Positions 16,835 through 24,665 of a stretch of 64,000 nt of DNA are shown here, one piece after another. How positions within the stretch are numbered: the first letter of the stretch is position 1; each line of letters opens with the position of its first letter. Source of the DNA: Sphingomonas aurea (GTDB lineage: Bacteria > Pseudomonadota > Alphaproteobacteria > Sphingomonadales > Sphingomonadaceae); contig NZ_JAUUDS010000002.1 of assembly GCF_030678875.1 (NCBI RefSeq), forward strand, positions 124,001-188,000, written 5' to 3'. The position numbers and the translations under genes were made by a program. The notes under the pieces were generated by a model. That model was given only the letters and a program-made list of their open reading frames with translations. It was not told where the DNA came from and did not search any database.

Positions 16835-17473
16835 ATGAAGCTGTATTGGGGTCCGCACACCTGCGCGATTGGTATTCACATCCTGCTGGAAGAGATCGGC
16901 AGGGCCTACGAGACCGAGAAGATCGACGTTCAGGGCGGTGCTACTGAAGAAACGTGGTTCAAGGCGATCAATCCGAAGGGCAAGGTCCCGACGCTGATCG
17001 CCGATGACGGGCGCGTGCTGACCGAGTTCGGTGCGATCGCCGTGTGGCTTGCCCGACAGGCTCCCGATCTAGGGCTCATGCCAACCGACCCCGACGAGGA
17101 GCAGCGGGCACTGTCGCTCACCGACTATGTGACGGGCACGATCCACGGACAGGCGTATGGACGGATCTTCATGCCGGCACGCTTCGAGCCGCAGGATCCG
17201 GTCCACCAGACGATCGGGCTCGGTCAGGCATCGGTAAAGAAGCAGGGCGAGACGATGCTCGCGGAGGCGTTCGCGATCATCGCCGATCAGCTTGCCGGGC
17301 GCGACTGGGCGGCAGGCGATCGGTTCGGCGTGGCGGATGCTGCGCTGTTCTACGTCGAGCGCTGGGCTTCCGAGACGAACGTGCCACTGCCGCCCGCGCT
17401 CGATGCCCACCTCAGGCAGATCAAGAAACGTCCGGTAGTCGCCCGCGTGATGGCGATCTGGGGAGAGCAGTGA
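16835..17473 (+). CDS. Glutathione S-transferase (beta-like)
   Basis: The 212-residue protein starts MKLYWGPHTCAIGIHILLEE, where the Cys near position 10 matches the catalytic Cys of bacterial beta-class GSTs. The thioredoxin-like N-domain continues with NPKGKVPTLIADDGRVLTEFGAIAVWL, including the cis-Pro (VPTL) and the glutathione-binding E-x-x-A/S. The C-domain is all helical with AGDRFGVADAALFYVERW, the N-capping box. It conjugates or reduces electrophiles with glutathione in the cytoplasm, which fits the aldehyde and peroxide theme of the preceding operon and the gor gene in the window. ATG at 16835 has GAGAGAA upstream. A gap of 128 nt suggests it may have its own promoter. Confidence 0.9.
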   Translation: MKLYWGPHTCAIGIHILLEEIGRAYETEKIDVQGGATEETWFKAINPKGKVPTLIADDGRVLTEFGAIAVWLARQAPDLGLMPTDPDEEQRALSLTDYVTGTIHGQAYGRIFMPARFEPQDPVHQTIGLGQASVKKQGETMLAEAFAIIADQLAGRDWAAGDRFGVADAALFYVERWASETNVPLPPALDAHLRQIKKRPVVARVMAIWGEQ

Positions 17474-17524
17474 GGCGACGAGGGCGGCGCTTCTTAATAG
17501 AACCTCTTCAGCCGGACGTCGCAA

Positions 17525-19396
17525 TTGCGTCCGTCCACGACCAGCGGCGGACATAACTGTCGCCGGGGCGTTCAGCTTCGGCAGCATCGATCACAGGATT
17601 TCCGCACGACCCAGCTCACCAGCGACTTCTTCGTCGAACGGCTCAAGGCGTGGGGCGTGACCCGCATCTACGGCTACTCGGGCGACGGCATCAACGGCGT
17701 GCTGGGTGCGCTCCAGCGGGCGGAGGGCACCGACGGTGAGATCGAGTTCATCCAGGTGCGCCACGAAGAAATGGCTGCCTTCATGGCGACCGCGCACGCG
17801 AAGTTCACCGGCGAGCTGGGCGTCTGCCTCTCGACGGGCGGTCCGGGGGCGACCCACCTTATCACCGGGCTCTACGACGCCAAGAGCGACCACATGCCCG
17901 TCCTCGCCATCGCCGGGCAGGCGGAGACGACGGTGCGCGGCGCGAGCTACCAGCAGGAGCTGAACCTCGACCGGATGTTCGCCGACGTCGCCGACTTCGT
18001 GCAGGAGGCGGCCGCCCCCGCGCAATTGCGCCATCTGGTCGACCGCGGTCTGCGCGTCGCCAAGTCACGTAACGGCGTGACCGTGCTGATCCTGCCGAAG
18101 GACTTGCAGGACATGGCCTGGGAGGAGCCGAAGCGTGCACACGGCTTCACCCGCTCAGGGCCGGGCTACTCCCCTCCCCGCATCGTTCCGCACGACGCCG
18201 ATCTCCGCCGCGCGGCCGAGGTGCTGAATGCGGGACGCAAGGTCGCGATCGTGGTCGGTGCGGGCGCACGCGACGCCGCCGACGAGGTCGTCGCGGTCGC
18301 CGAGCGGCTGGGCGCGGGCGTCGCCAAGGCGCTGCTCGGCAAGGACGTGCTGCCCGACGAACTGCCCTTCGTCACCGGCGCTATCGGGCTGCTCGGCACC
18401 AAGCCGTCGTCCGACATGATGGAGGGCTGCGACACGCTGCTGATGATTGGCACCGGCTTTCCCTGGGCAGAGTTCCTGCCTGCCGACGGGCAAGCACGCG
18501 CCGTCCAGATCGACATCGCGCCCGAAATGCTGGGGCTGCGCTACCCGGTCGAGGTCAACCTCCACGGCGATGCCGGCGAGACGTTGCGCGGGCTGCTCCC
18601 GCTCCTGACCCAGCAGCAGGATCGCGGCTGGCAGGACGGCATCATCGCCGGCATGGATGACTGGCGCGAGACTCTGAAGGGCCGCGCCATGGCCGACGCA
18701 TCGCCGGTCAATCCGCAGCGCGTCATCTACGAGATGTCGCCGCGCCTCCCCGCCGACGCGATCGTCACCTCGGACTCTGGGTCGTGCGCCAACTGGTACG
18801 CGCGCGACTGGCAGGTGAAGCGCGGTCAGCGCGGCTCGCTGTCGGGCGGGCTCGCCTCGATGGGCGCCGCCGTCCCCTACGCGATCGCGGCCAAGTTCGC
18901 GCATCCGATCCGGCCGGTCGTCGCGCTGGTCGGCGACGGCGCGATGCAGATGAACAACATGGCCGAGCTCATCACCATCCAGAAATACTGGCAGCGCTGG
19001 GCCGACCCGCGGCTGATCGTCTGCGTCTTCAACAACGAAGACCTGAACGAGGTGACTTGGGAACAGCGGGTCATGGAGGGCAATCCCCGTTTCCCGACGA
19101 CACAGTCGCTGCCCGACGTTCCTTACGCGCGCTTTGCCGAGATGCTGGGCCTGACCGGCATCTTCGTCGACGATCCCGAGCAGCTCAGCGCAGCCTGGGA
19201 CCGGGCGCTCACCGCCGATCGGCCGGTGGTGCTGGAGGTGAAGACCGATCCCAACGTCGCTCCGCTGCCGCCGCATGTCACGATCGAGCAGGCCAAGGCG
19301 TTCATGACGTCGATGGCGAAAGGCGATCGTGGTGCAGCGCAGGTCGTGGCCGACACCGCGCGCCAGATCATCGGCGGTATCCGCGGACGGCTATGA
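17525..19396 (+). CDS. Thiamine-diphosphate enzyme, pyruvate oxidase/acetolactate synthase-like; start uncertain
   Basis: From TTG at 17525 the frame gives 623 residues, but homology begins about 30 residues in, at TTQLTSDFFVERLKAWGV. No ATG or GTG lies in frame near that point, so the start is either the TTG, a rarer codon, or lost. Domains follow the PoxB/IlvB order: the pyrimidine-binding part with catalytic Glu in QVRHEEMAAFMA and the loop STGGPGATH, a central domain (about 220-350), and the ThDP/Mg domain with GDGAMQMNNMAEL and FNNEDL. FAD-site residues are not clear and the membrane-binding tail of PoxB is absent. It probably decarboxylates pyruvate; the product is uncertain. Confidence 0.85.
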   Translation: MRPSTTSGGHNCRRGVQLRQHRSQDFRTTQLTSDFFVERLKAWGVTRIYGYSGDGINGVLGALQRAEGTDGEIEFIQVRHEEMAAFMATAHAKFTGELGVCLSTGGPGATHLITGLYDAKSDHMPVLAIAGQAETTVRGASYQQELNLDRMFADVADFVQEAAAPAQLRHLVDRGLRVAKSRNGVTVLILPKDLQDMAWEEPKRAHGFTRSGPGYSPPRIVPHDADLRRAAEVLNAGRKVAIVVGAGARDAADEVVAVAERLGAGVAKALLGKDVLPDELPFVTGAIGLLGTKPSSDMMEGCDTLLMIGTGFPWAEFLPADGQARAVQIDIAPEMLGLRYPVEVNLHGDAGETLRGLLPLLTQQQDRGWQDGIIAGMDDWRETLKGRAMADASPVNPQRVIYEMSPRLPADAIVTSDSGSCANWYARDWQVKRGQRGSLSGGLASMGAAVPYAIAAKFAHPIRPVVALVGDGAMQMNNMAELITIQKYWQRWADPRLIVCVFNNEDLNEVTWEQRVMEGNPRFPTTQSLPDVPYARFAEMLGLTGIFVDDPEQLSAAWDRALTADRPVVLEVKTDPNVAPLPPHVTIEQAKAFMTSMAKGDRGAAQVVADTARQIIGGIRGRL

Positions 19397-19453
19397 CCCA
19401 TTTTTGGCGGCTCAGCGACTACGAAGCGCCGCCCGGAATCGGCCGCTCGTCCA
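19395..19453 (+). repeat. 59-bp dispersed repeat, copy 6
   Basis: GACCCA starts inside the TGA of the ThDP-enzyme gene (TGACCCA), and the copy ends CGGCCGCTCGTCCA at 19453 after 59 bp. The middle is degenerate; the end differs from GTTCA by one base. Confidence 0.5.
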
Positions 19454-19547
19454 GTACAACCAATGTCGGATCAACCACATTCCAAACCGTTTGTTCACCG
19501 CGCTTGCGTAAACTCGATTGGCCGGTCCGTCCCAATGGAGATGAGCG

Positions 19548-20178
19548 ATGGGGCGCTCGTCGATGGACCCCGCCTTTCACGATTTTCGACCTTGGAACGA
19601 GGGTTGGCTAATCGGTGCGAAGCGGGCGCTGAAACAGCAACAGGTCTGGGCCATTCGCTTCTTTCTCGACCAGCATCGACGACTGCGCGATCGAGCGCTG
19701 TTCGACTTCGCCATCGACAGCAAGCTGCGCGGCTGTGATGTGCTCCGGGTGCGGATCGGCGATGTAGTTTCCGGCGGACGCGTCCGTGACCGCGGCGTTG
19801 TGATTAAGCAGAAGACCAAGCGACCGGTCCAGTTCGAACTGATGGACACGGCACGAAAGACGATGCGGCGTAGTTGGAGCGTCGCGGCGGGACACTGAAC
19901 GACTTCGTCTTTCCGATCCGAAACAACTACATGACCCACGTGAGCACGCGGCAATATGCCCGCCTCGTGCATGAGTGGGTGGTCGGCATCGGCCTTCCCC
20001 TCAGGATTACGGGACGCACTCACTGCGTCCGACGAAGGTATCAATCATCTATAAGGCGACCGGCAATCTTCGTGCCGTTCAGATCCTTCCCGGTCACGCC
20101 AAGATAGACAGCACGGTCCGTTATCTGGGCGTGGACATCGGGGATGCCCTGGAACTGTCAGAGCGAACCGAGATCTGA
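19548..20178 (+). pseudogene. Tyrosine recombinase/integrase, broken by two frameshifts
   Basis: Three frames read in succession give one protein of the compact integrase type common in sphingomonads. The first frame (from 19548) has DFRPWNEGWLIGAKRALKQQ and FAIDSKLRGCDVLRVRIGDV with the first catalytic Arg. The second (around 19870-20030) has STRQYARLVHEWV. The third (to 20178) has GTHSLRPTKVSIIY, the H-x-x-R box, then LPGHAKIDSTVRYLGVD with the Gly-His pair and the nucleophile Tyr. All catalytic residues are still readable, so the damage is recent or the frameshifts are sequencing errors. As it stands it cannot make the whole enzyme. Confidence 0.8.
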
Positions 20179-20180
20179 AG

Positions 20181-20239
20181 GACCCACAATCGGCCATCCA
20201 GCGGCGTATCGATCTACCCCGAATGCGGCCGCTCGTTCA
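20181..20239 (+). repeat. 59-bp dispersed repeat, copy 7
   Basis: GACCCA begins two bases after the integrase stop; CGGCCATCCAG follows, and GCCGCTCGTTCA ends at 20239. Exactly 59 bp. Confidence 0.65.
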
Positions 20240-20308
20240 CGATGCTCGGCGATGCTGCTTTTGGCCACTCCGTTGCCTTCGGTGATGGTCGCCTGTTAGG
20301 ATCAGTGT

Positions 20309-20644
20309 ATGGCCACGCAGCAGCGCACAATCGGTTTCCTGCTTGAACAGGCGACCGGCGCCGGCGCGGTGACGGCTAAGCCAACGTTCGGTGAGTACGG
20401 CGTCTACGTCGACGGCAAGATGATCGGCTCGGTCTGCGACGATCAGCTCTTCGTTAAGCCGACGGTATCTGGACGCGCCCATGCCGAACCCGTGTCTGAA
20501 GCGGCGCCGTATTCAGGCGCCAAACCACAGATGCTTAATGCGCCCACTCGTTGGGACGATGCCGACTGGCTCGGCGAGCTGCTGCGCATCACGGCGGCCG
20601 AGCTGCCGACACTAAAGCCGCGGAAGGCAAAGCAAGGCACGTAA
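20309..20644 (+). CDS. TfoX N-terminal domain protein
   Basis: The 111 residues form a single TfoX-N domain: an opening helix (TIGFLLEQATGAGAVTAKP), then TFGEYGVYVDGKMIGSVCDDQLFVKPT, whose M/T-F-G-x-x-x-x-Y and strand-turn-strand pattern is typical. The C-terminal TfoX half, found in the competence regulator, is missing, as in most bacterial stand-alone copies whose function is not established. Its sequence ends with a Lys-rich tail. ATG at 20309 has only a weak AGGAT upstream. A dispersed repeat begins 17 nt after the stop. Confidence 0.82.
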   Translation: MATQQRTIGFLLEQATGAGAVTAKPTFGEYGVYVDGKMIGSVCDDQLFVKPTVSGRAHAEPVSEAAPYSGAKPQMLNAPTRWDDADWLGELLRITAAELPTLKPRKAKQGT

Positions 20645-20661
20645 GGACCTGCGGCGGAAAA

Positions 20662-20720
20662 AACCCAAAAACGGTCATCCGTCATGACCGGCTCGCCACT
20701 TGCTTTCCGCCACTCGTTCA
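20662..20720 (+). repeat. 59-bp dispersed repeat, copy 8
   Basis: AACCCA at 20662 (one change from GACCCA), CGGTCATCCG from 20672, and CCACTCGTTCA ending at 20720, 59 bp. In this copy CGGTCAT and ATGACCG can pair into a small hairpin. Confidence 0.65.
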
Positions 20721-20895
20721 CCCTTGAACTAGACGAACATTCTTCGGGGCAGTGCTTCGAAAATGCCGGCGCATCGTAGGAGCGTGAGCCCGCGCCGATC
20801 CGGGTCTTCGGTTCTACGCTGCGCCCGATCATATAATCCGAGCAATCGGTTCACCGCCGGAGATCGACGGACCTTTCACGCATTCTGGCTCCAGC

Positions 20896-22674
20896 ATGAC
20901 CACTCCCCAAATCCTTTCCATCGCGACGCTTATCGGCATGATGGCGCTCTTCCTGTGGGGTCGCTTCCGCTACGATGTGACGGCGATCCTGGCGCTGCTG
21001 GCAGCGTTGGCCCTCGGCATCGTGAGTCCGGAAGACGCCTTCAAAGGCTTCTCCGACGACATCGTCGTGATTGTCGGCTCGGCACTGGTCATCTCGGCGG
21101 CAGTACAGCGATCGGGTGTAATCGAGCGCGGCCTTCGGGTCATCGGGCGACGGGTCACGCGTGTACGGTCCCAGCTCATCGTGCTCACGGCATCGGTCGG
21201 CATCGCCAGCGCACTCGTGAAGAACATCGGGGCGCTCGCCATGCTAATGCCGGCGTCGTTCCAGATGGCCAAGAAGAACGACGCCAGTCCGTCCGTCTTT
21301 CTGATGCCGATGTCGTTCGCCGCGCTTCTCGGCGGCCTCATGACGCTGGTGGGCACATCTCCGAACATCATCGTCAGCCGCGTGCGCGAGGAGATGACGG
21401 GCGAAGCGTTCGGGATGTTCGACTACACGCCCGTCGGCCTCGGGCTGTTCGTGATGGGGCTGGTCTACCTGCGTTTCGGCTACCGTCTGCTTCCGCGCGA
21501 TCGCCGCGCCGCACCAACGATGGGCGAAGCGCTGGACATCCGGGGGTATGTGACGGAGGTGGTCCTGCCGACCGGTTCTCCCGCGATCGGGGAGACGATA
21601 CAGGCCTTCCTCGATCGACACGAGAATGAGGTCACCATAACGCAGATGTTGCGTGCCGGCCTGCGCAGCCCACCGGTTGCGGAGACTGTCCTGCGCGAAG
21701 ACGACACGCTGATCCTGGGCGGCGATCCCGATGCGCTGGAACGCGTCATCGCCGGCGATCGCCTGGCGTACGAGGGGGAGGAGCGCCGCGAAAAGGAGAA
21801 TGGCAACCTGACCAGCGAGATCGGTGTGATCGAGGCGGTCATCAACGTCGGTTCGCGGCTCGAAGGTCAATCCGCTGGCCGTCTGCGGCTTCAGCACCGG
21901 TTCGGCGTCAACCTCATCGCGATTTCTCGACGCGGCGAGCGGCTTTCGCGGCGTTTGGCGAACACCACTCTCGGGGCGGGTGATGTTGTCGTGCTGCAAG
22001 GTGTCTTGGACACGATGCCTGAGAAGCTGCGGGAGCTTGGCTGCCTTCCGCTTGCAGAGCGCGATTTGCGGTTGGGGTCGAAGCGGGCGACCTGGTTGCC
22101 GATCTCGATCCTTGGCGGTGCGATGCTGTTGACGGCACTGGGATGGGTACCCGTTGCGGTTGCCTTCTTCGCCGCGGCGGGGCTGGTCATGGTGACAGGC
22201 TCGATCAGTCCGCGCGAAGCGTACGACAATGTCGAATGGCCAATTCTGATCATGCTTGGCGCCCTGATCCCGGTGTCCGATTCTCTCCGAACGACCGGTG
22301 CATCAGACCTGATTGCAACAACGCTGGCGCAGGTCGCGACCGCCCTCCCTGTTTGGGGTGCAGTGGCGCTGATCCTCGCAGCAGCAATGGCAGTCACACC
22401 GTTCCTCAACAACGCTGCGACCGTGCTGGTGATGGCGCCCATTGCCGCGCAGTTCGCCGGCGACCTGGGTTACCGCCCCGAAGCATTCCTGATGGCGACC
22501 GCCGTCGGTGCAGGATGCGACTTCCTGACGCCGATCGGTCACCAATGTAACACGTTGGTACTCGGTCCAGGGGGTTACCGCTTTGGCGATTATGCTCGGC
22601 TCGGCGCACCGCTTTCCGTTCTCGTGCTAACGGTTGGAACGCCGCTGATCCTGCTGTTCTGGCCACTGCAGTAA
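20896..22674 (+). CDS. SLC13/DASS-family anion permease with RCK-C (TrkA-C) domains
   Basis: The 592 residues comprise two halves of transmembrane helices around a soluble insert. The first half (about 1-205) includes SALVKNIGALAMLMPASF and LMTLVGTSPNIIVS, equivalent to the S-N-T signature hairpins. Residues about 215-385 are two TrkA-C-like domains (LREDDTLILGGDPDALERV; TTLGAGDVVVLQGVLD). The second half has TPFLNNAATVLVMAPIA and TPIGHQCNTLVLGPGGY. This is the layout of bacterial sulphate/dicarboxylate carriers of the YfbS type. It should import a small anion by Na+ or H+ symport through the inner membrane; the substrate cannot be told. It is transcribed alone. Confidence 0.9.
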   Translation: MTTPQILSIATLIGMMALFLWGRFRYDVTAILALLAALALGIVSPEDAFKGFSDDIVVIVGSALVISAAVQRSGVIERGLRVIGRRVTRVRSQLIVLTASVGIASALVKNIGALAMLMPASFQMAKKNDASPSVFLMPMSFAALLGGLMTLVGTSPNIIVSRVREEMTGEAFGMFDYTPVGLGLFVMGLVYLRFGYRLLPRDRRAAPTMGEALDIRGYVTEVVLPTGSPAIGETIQAFLDRHENEVTITQMLRAGLRSPPVAETVLREDDTLILGGDPDALERVIAGDRLAYEGEERREKENGNLTSEIGVIEAVINVGSRLEGQSAGRLRLQHRFGVNLIAISRRGERLSRRLANTTLGAGDVVVLQGVLDTMPEKLRELGCLPLAERDLRLGSKRATWLPISILGGAMLLTALGWVPVAVAFFAAAGLVMVTGSISPREAYDNVEWPILIMLGALIPVSDSLRTTGASDLIATTLAQVATALPVWGAVALILAAAMAVTPFLNNAATVLVMAPIAAQFAGDLGYRPEAFLMATAVGAGCDFLTPIGHQCNTLVLGPGGYRFGDYARLGAPLSVLVLTVGTPLILLFWPLQ

Positions 22675-22814
22675 GCAAGCCTGCACGCCAGATTGCGCTT
22701 GAGCGCCTCGGTCAATACATCGTTGCTCAGGGACCAGCCAGTCGCAAACGCGCGAAAGAAGCTGCGGCAAAGAACGAGCAGACGTTGGTTCAGGCAAATT
22801 GGCTGGAGTTTCTC

Positions 22815-23000
22815 ATGATCGATCTGAACACATCTACCGCGGCGGAACTGGACTAAGTACCTCAGTTGACCGGACACGGCTTCGACATCGTGCGTTACAG
22901 GGATGAATGACGTCGCTTCGATGACGCCCAGTAACTTGAAGAGGTGCCCGGCCTCACCGGCAAGTGGGACGGAGCAGAGGCGAACGTTAGGATCAATTGA
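22815..23000 (+). pseudogene. Decayed paralogue of the helix-hairpin-helix gene at 2211
   Basis: One frame from ATG 22815 to TGA 22998-23000 reads IDLNTSTAAELD, stop, LTGHGFDIVRYRDE, stop, RRFDDAQ, stop, LEEVPGLTGKWDG. It lines up without gaps with the protein encoded at 2211-2411 (IDINVATAEEID; GHGFEIVRYREE; LEEVPGLTGK) except for three in-frame stops. The reading frame is otherwise kept, so loss is by point mutation. As at the intact copy, a 59-bp repeat follows, here 20 nt after the stop. Confidence 0.88.
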
Positions 23001-23020
23001 TGATCTACATCGGCTCAAAG

Positions 23021-23077
23021 GACCCAAATGCGGTCATTTAAGCGTGCGCGCCCGTCCCAACTTCCCCAGTCCGTTCA
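23021..23077 (+). repeat. 59-bp dispersed repeat, copy 9 (57 bp)
   Basis: GACCCA at 23021, GCGGTCATTTA from 23030, and GTCCGTTCA ending at 23077. It is two bases shorter than the others. Confidence 0.65.
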
Positions 23078-23298
23078 TGTTGACGAAGTGGCCGGTTTCA
23101 GCCGGCTGCGACGCAGACAACGCCAACTGGCGCGCTCAGTGGCTTCCAGGTGATCAGCTACCGGCTGACGCGTTGCATGGGGACAAAATTGAGTGGGCTG
23201 TCGCCGAGGTGAGTGCTGGCGCCGCTTGTCACGTCGCCGCTTTTCCGGATGTCGGCTTGAGCGCTATATGAGGCCGATCTCAGGCGGGCGCGTAAACG

Positions 23299-23706
23299 AT
23301 GTCGAAGACCATCCTCATATTCTCTGATGGTACCGGCCAGCTGGGCGGCCTGCGTCCGGACCAGCGCCTGTCTAACGTCTACAAGATGTATCGCGCGATG
23401 CGGCTTGGCCCGGACCCAGCGATCAAGCCCAGCGAACAGGTCGCCTTCTACGACGCCGGGCTCGGTGCTGGCGAGACCGGAGGCCTCACGTTCAAGCGGG
23501 TCCGCAACGTCTTGGCCGCCGCCGTAGGCACCGGCATCGATGAAAATGTAATCGACTGTGGCGCTACAGCTTTCTGGTTGGGAGCTGGATACGTAGGAGA
23601 CTGGGCTAACACTGGTGAACTGGAAGGCAGGCACGAGAACCACAGCCCATATCATAAGTTTCGTGAAATCGATCAACCTCAGCCGCCATATACACCGGCT
23701 CAGTAA
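23299..23706 (+). pseudogene. DUF2235 (Tle1-like alpha/beta hydrolase) gene truncated after about 87 codons
   Basis: The first 87 or so residues are a clear DUF2235 N-terminus: KTILIFSDGTGQ, RLSNVYKMYRAMRLGPD, QVAFYDAGLG, then AVGTGIDENVIDC. DUF2235 proteins are serine hydrolases related to Tle1 phospholipase effectors; the nucleophile motif G-x-S-R-G lies further on and is absent here. At about 23560 the sequence changes to an unrelated, AT-richer tail (GATAFWLGAGYVGDW...) and stops at 23706. The join coincides with the left edge of the AT-rich block that carries the next gene, so the hydrolase gene was cut by that insertion. The product would lack the active site. Confidence 0.8.
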
Positions 23707-23720
23707 CTGCGAGAGGCGCT

Positions 23721-24362
23721 ATGCTGTTAGCTATAACAATAAGCTTAGCGCTTCCGTACTTACTGGGAATCGCCAGATCTGATTTTAATGTCTTATGTAA
23801 GACGCTGCTAGTTACAATTTTGTGTTGGCTTGTGTTATCCTGCACAAAATCGTTCTTTCAGCAATTTGACCTATCAGGTGGTTTTTTAGTGACAGTCGTC
23901 GCTGCCTTAGCCGGATTAGAAGATGTTGTAAAAATTGCGCTGATAGGGAGGCTTGCTTCGAAGCATAAAGTCAACGCTATTCTCGCCAGTTCAGTAGGTG
24001 TCCTATTTGGATTAGTAGAAAACATAGCAGCATCCAAGCACCCCACTGCACAACTGTTCCCCTTATTTAGCTTTGTCGGCATAGTTTTTCGCCCCACCAT
24101 TCACGTTCTAATGGCCAAGCTGCAGATTGGCCTCTATAGAGCCAAGAAGGCTGCTGCATTCTTGATGGTGAGCGGATTTCACTTTTGCTTTAACTTGTTA
24201 GCTTCAATACTTAATAGCTATCTTGTAGTCTGGCAGCAAGAAGAGGATACTTTCTGCTTGGCATTTGCAGCGTTGAACATTGCTGCGATTTGTACTTTGC
24301 TCGTTATAGCTTATCGCTCCACGAAACATGAGGATCTGTTGCAGCTGAGCGAGACGGGGTAA
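23721..24362 (+). CDS. PrsW-like predicted intramembrane protease on AT-rich DNA
   Basis: The 213-residue membrane protein has about seven hydrophobic segments. Its conserved polar residues fit the PrsW (M82) layout: an acidic pair and Lys (L-E67-D68-V-V-K71), F96-x3-E100-N101 in LFGLVENI, an isolated H128 in RPTIHVLM, and H154-x3-N158 in FHFCFNL. In PrsW the equivalent motifs (EExxK, FxxxE, HxxxD) lie in membrane helices and bind metal; Asp68 for Glu and Asn158 for Asp are conservative changes. The PrsW family cleaves membrane anti-sigma factors or other membrane substrates. Base composition is far AT-richer than every neighbour and codons are atypical, showing recent transfer. GAGAGG precedes ATG 23721. 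No partner gene is visible. Family call is mine by motif. Confidence 0.6.
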   Translation: MLLAITISLALPYLLGIARSDFNVLCKTLLVTILCWLVLSCTKSFFQQFDLSGGFLVTVVAALAGLEDVVKIALIGRLASKHKVNAILASSVGVLFGLVENIAASKHPTAQLFPLFSFVGIVFRPTIHVLMAKLQIGLYRAKKAAAFLMVSGFHFCFNLLASILNSYLVVWQQEEDTFCLAFAALNIAAICTLLVIAYRSTKHEDLLQLSETG

Positions 24363-24363
24363 A

Positions 24364-24665
24364 CGGCATGGAAGAGCGTCTGTTGTCGAGACAAGCGACT
24401 CAACTCCAACCCCGAGCGACTGGTGTTCATCGACGAGGCCTAGGCATCCACCAACATGGCAAAGCGCCATGTCCGCGGCCGGCGCGGTGAGCGGCTACGC
24501 TCGGGCGTGTCCCACGGACACCGGACGACCACCACCCTCGTCGCCGGTCTGCGCGGCGCCGGCGTAGTTGCGCCGATAGTGCTCGAAGACCGCATCAAAC
24601 GCGACCCTTTCGTCGCCTATGTACGCCAGGTGCTCGTGCCCGACCTCTCGCCCGGCGACGCTGCG
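24364..24665 (+). pseudogene. IS630-family transposase fragment with in-frame stop
   Basis: In one frame the sequence reads RLNSNPERLVFIDEA, TAG, ASTNMAKRHVRGRRGERL, then HGHRTTTTLVAGLRGAGVVAPIV and VAYVRQVLVPDLSPGD. This is the DDE-type catalytic core of IS630 transposases: the first Asp is in FIDE, and P-x-x-L-x-P-G-D precedes the second (V-x-D-N), which is missing here because the match ends. The TAG replaces the Trp usual at that point. Neither the N-terminal helix-turn-helix nor the C-terminus is present, so this is a dead internal piece lying directly after the AT-rich gene. Confidence 0.8.

Noticed and set aside
22732..22792. Another repeat candidate (GACCAG to GTTCA)
   Set aside because: The spacing is 61 and the inner block is absent.
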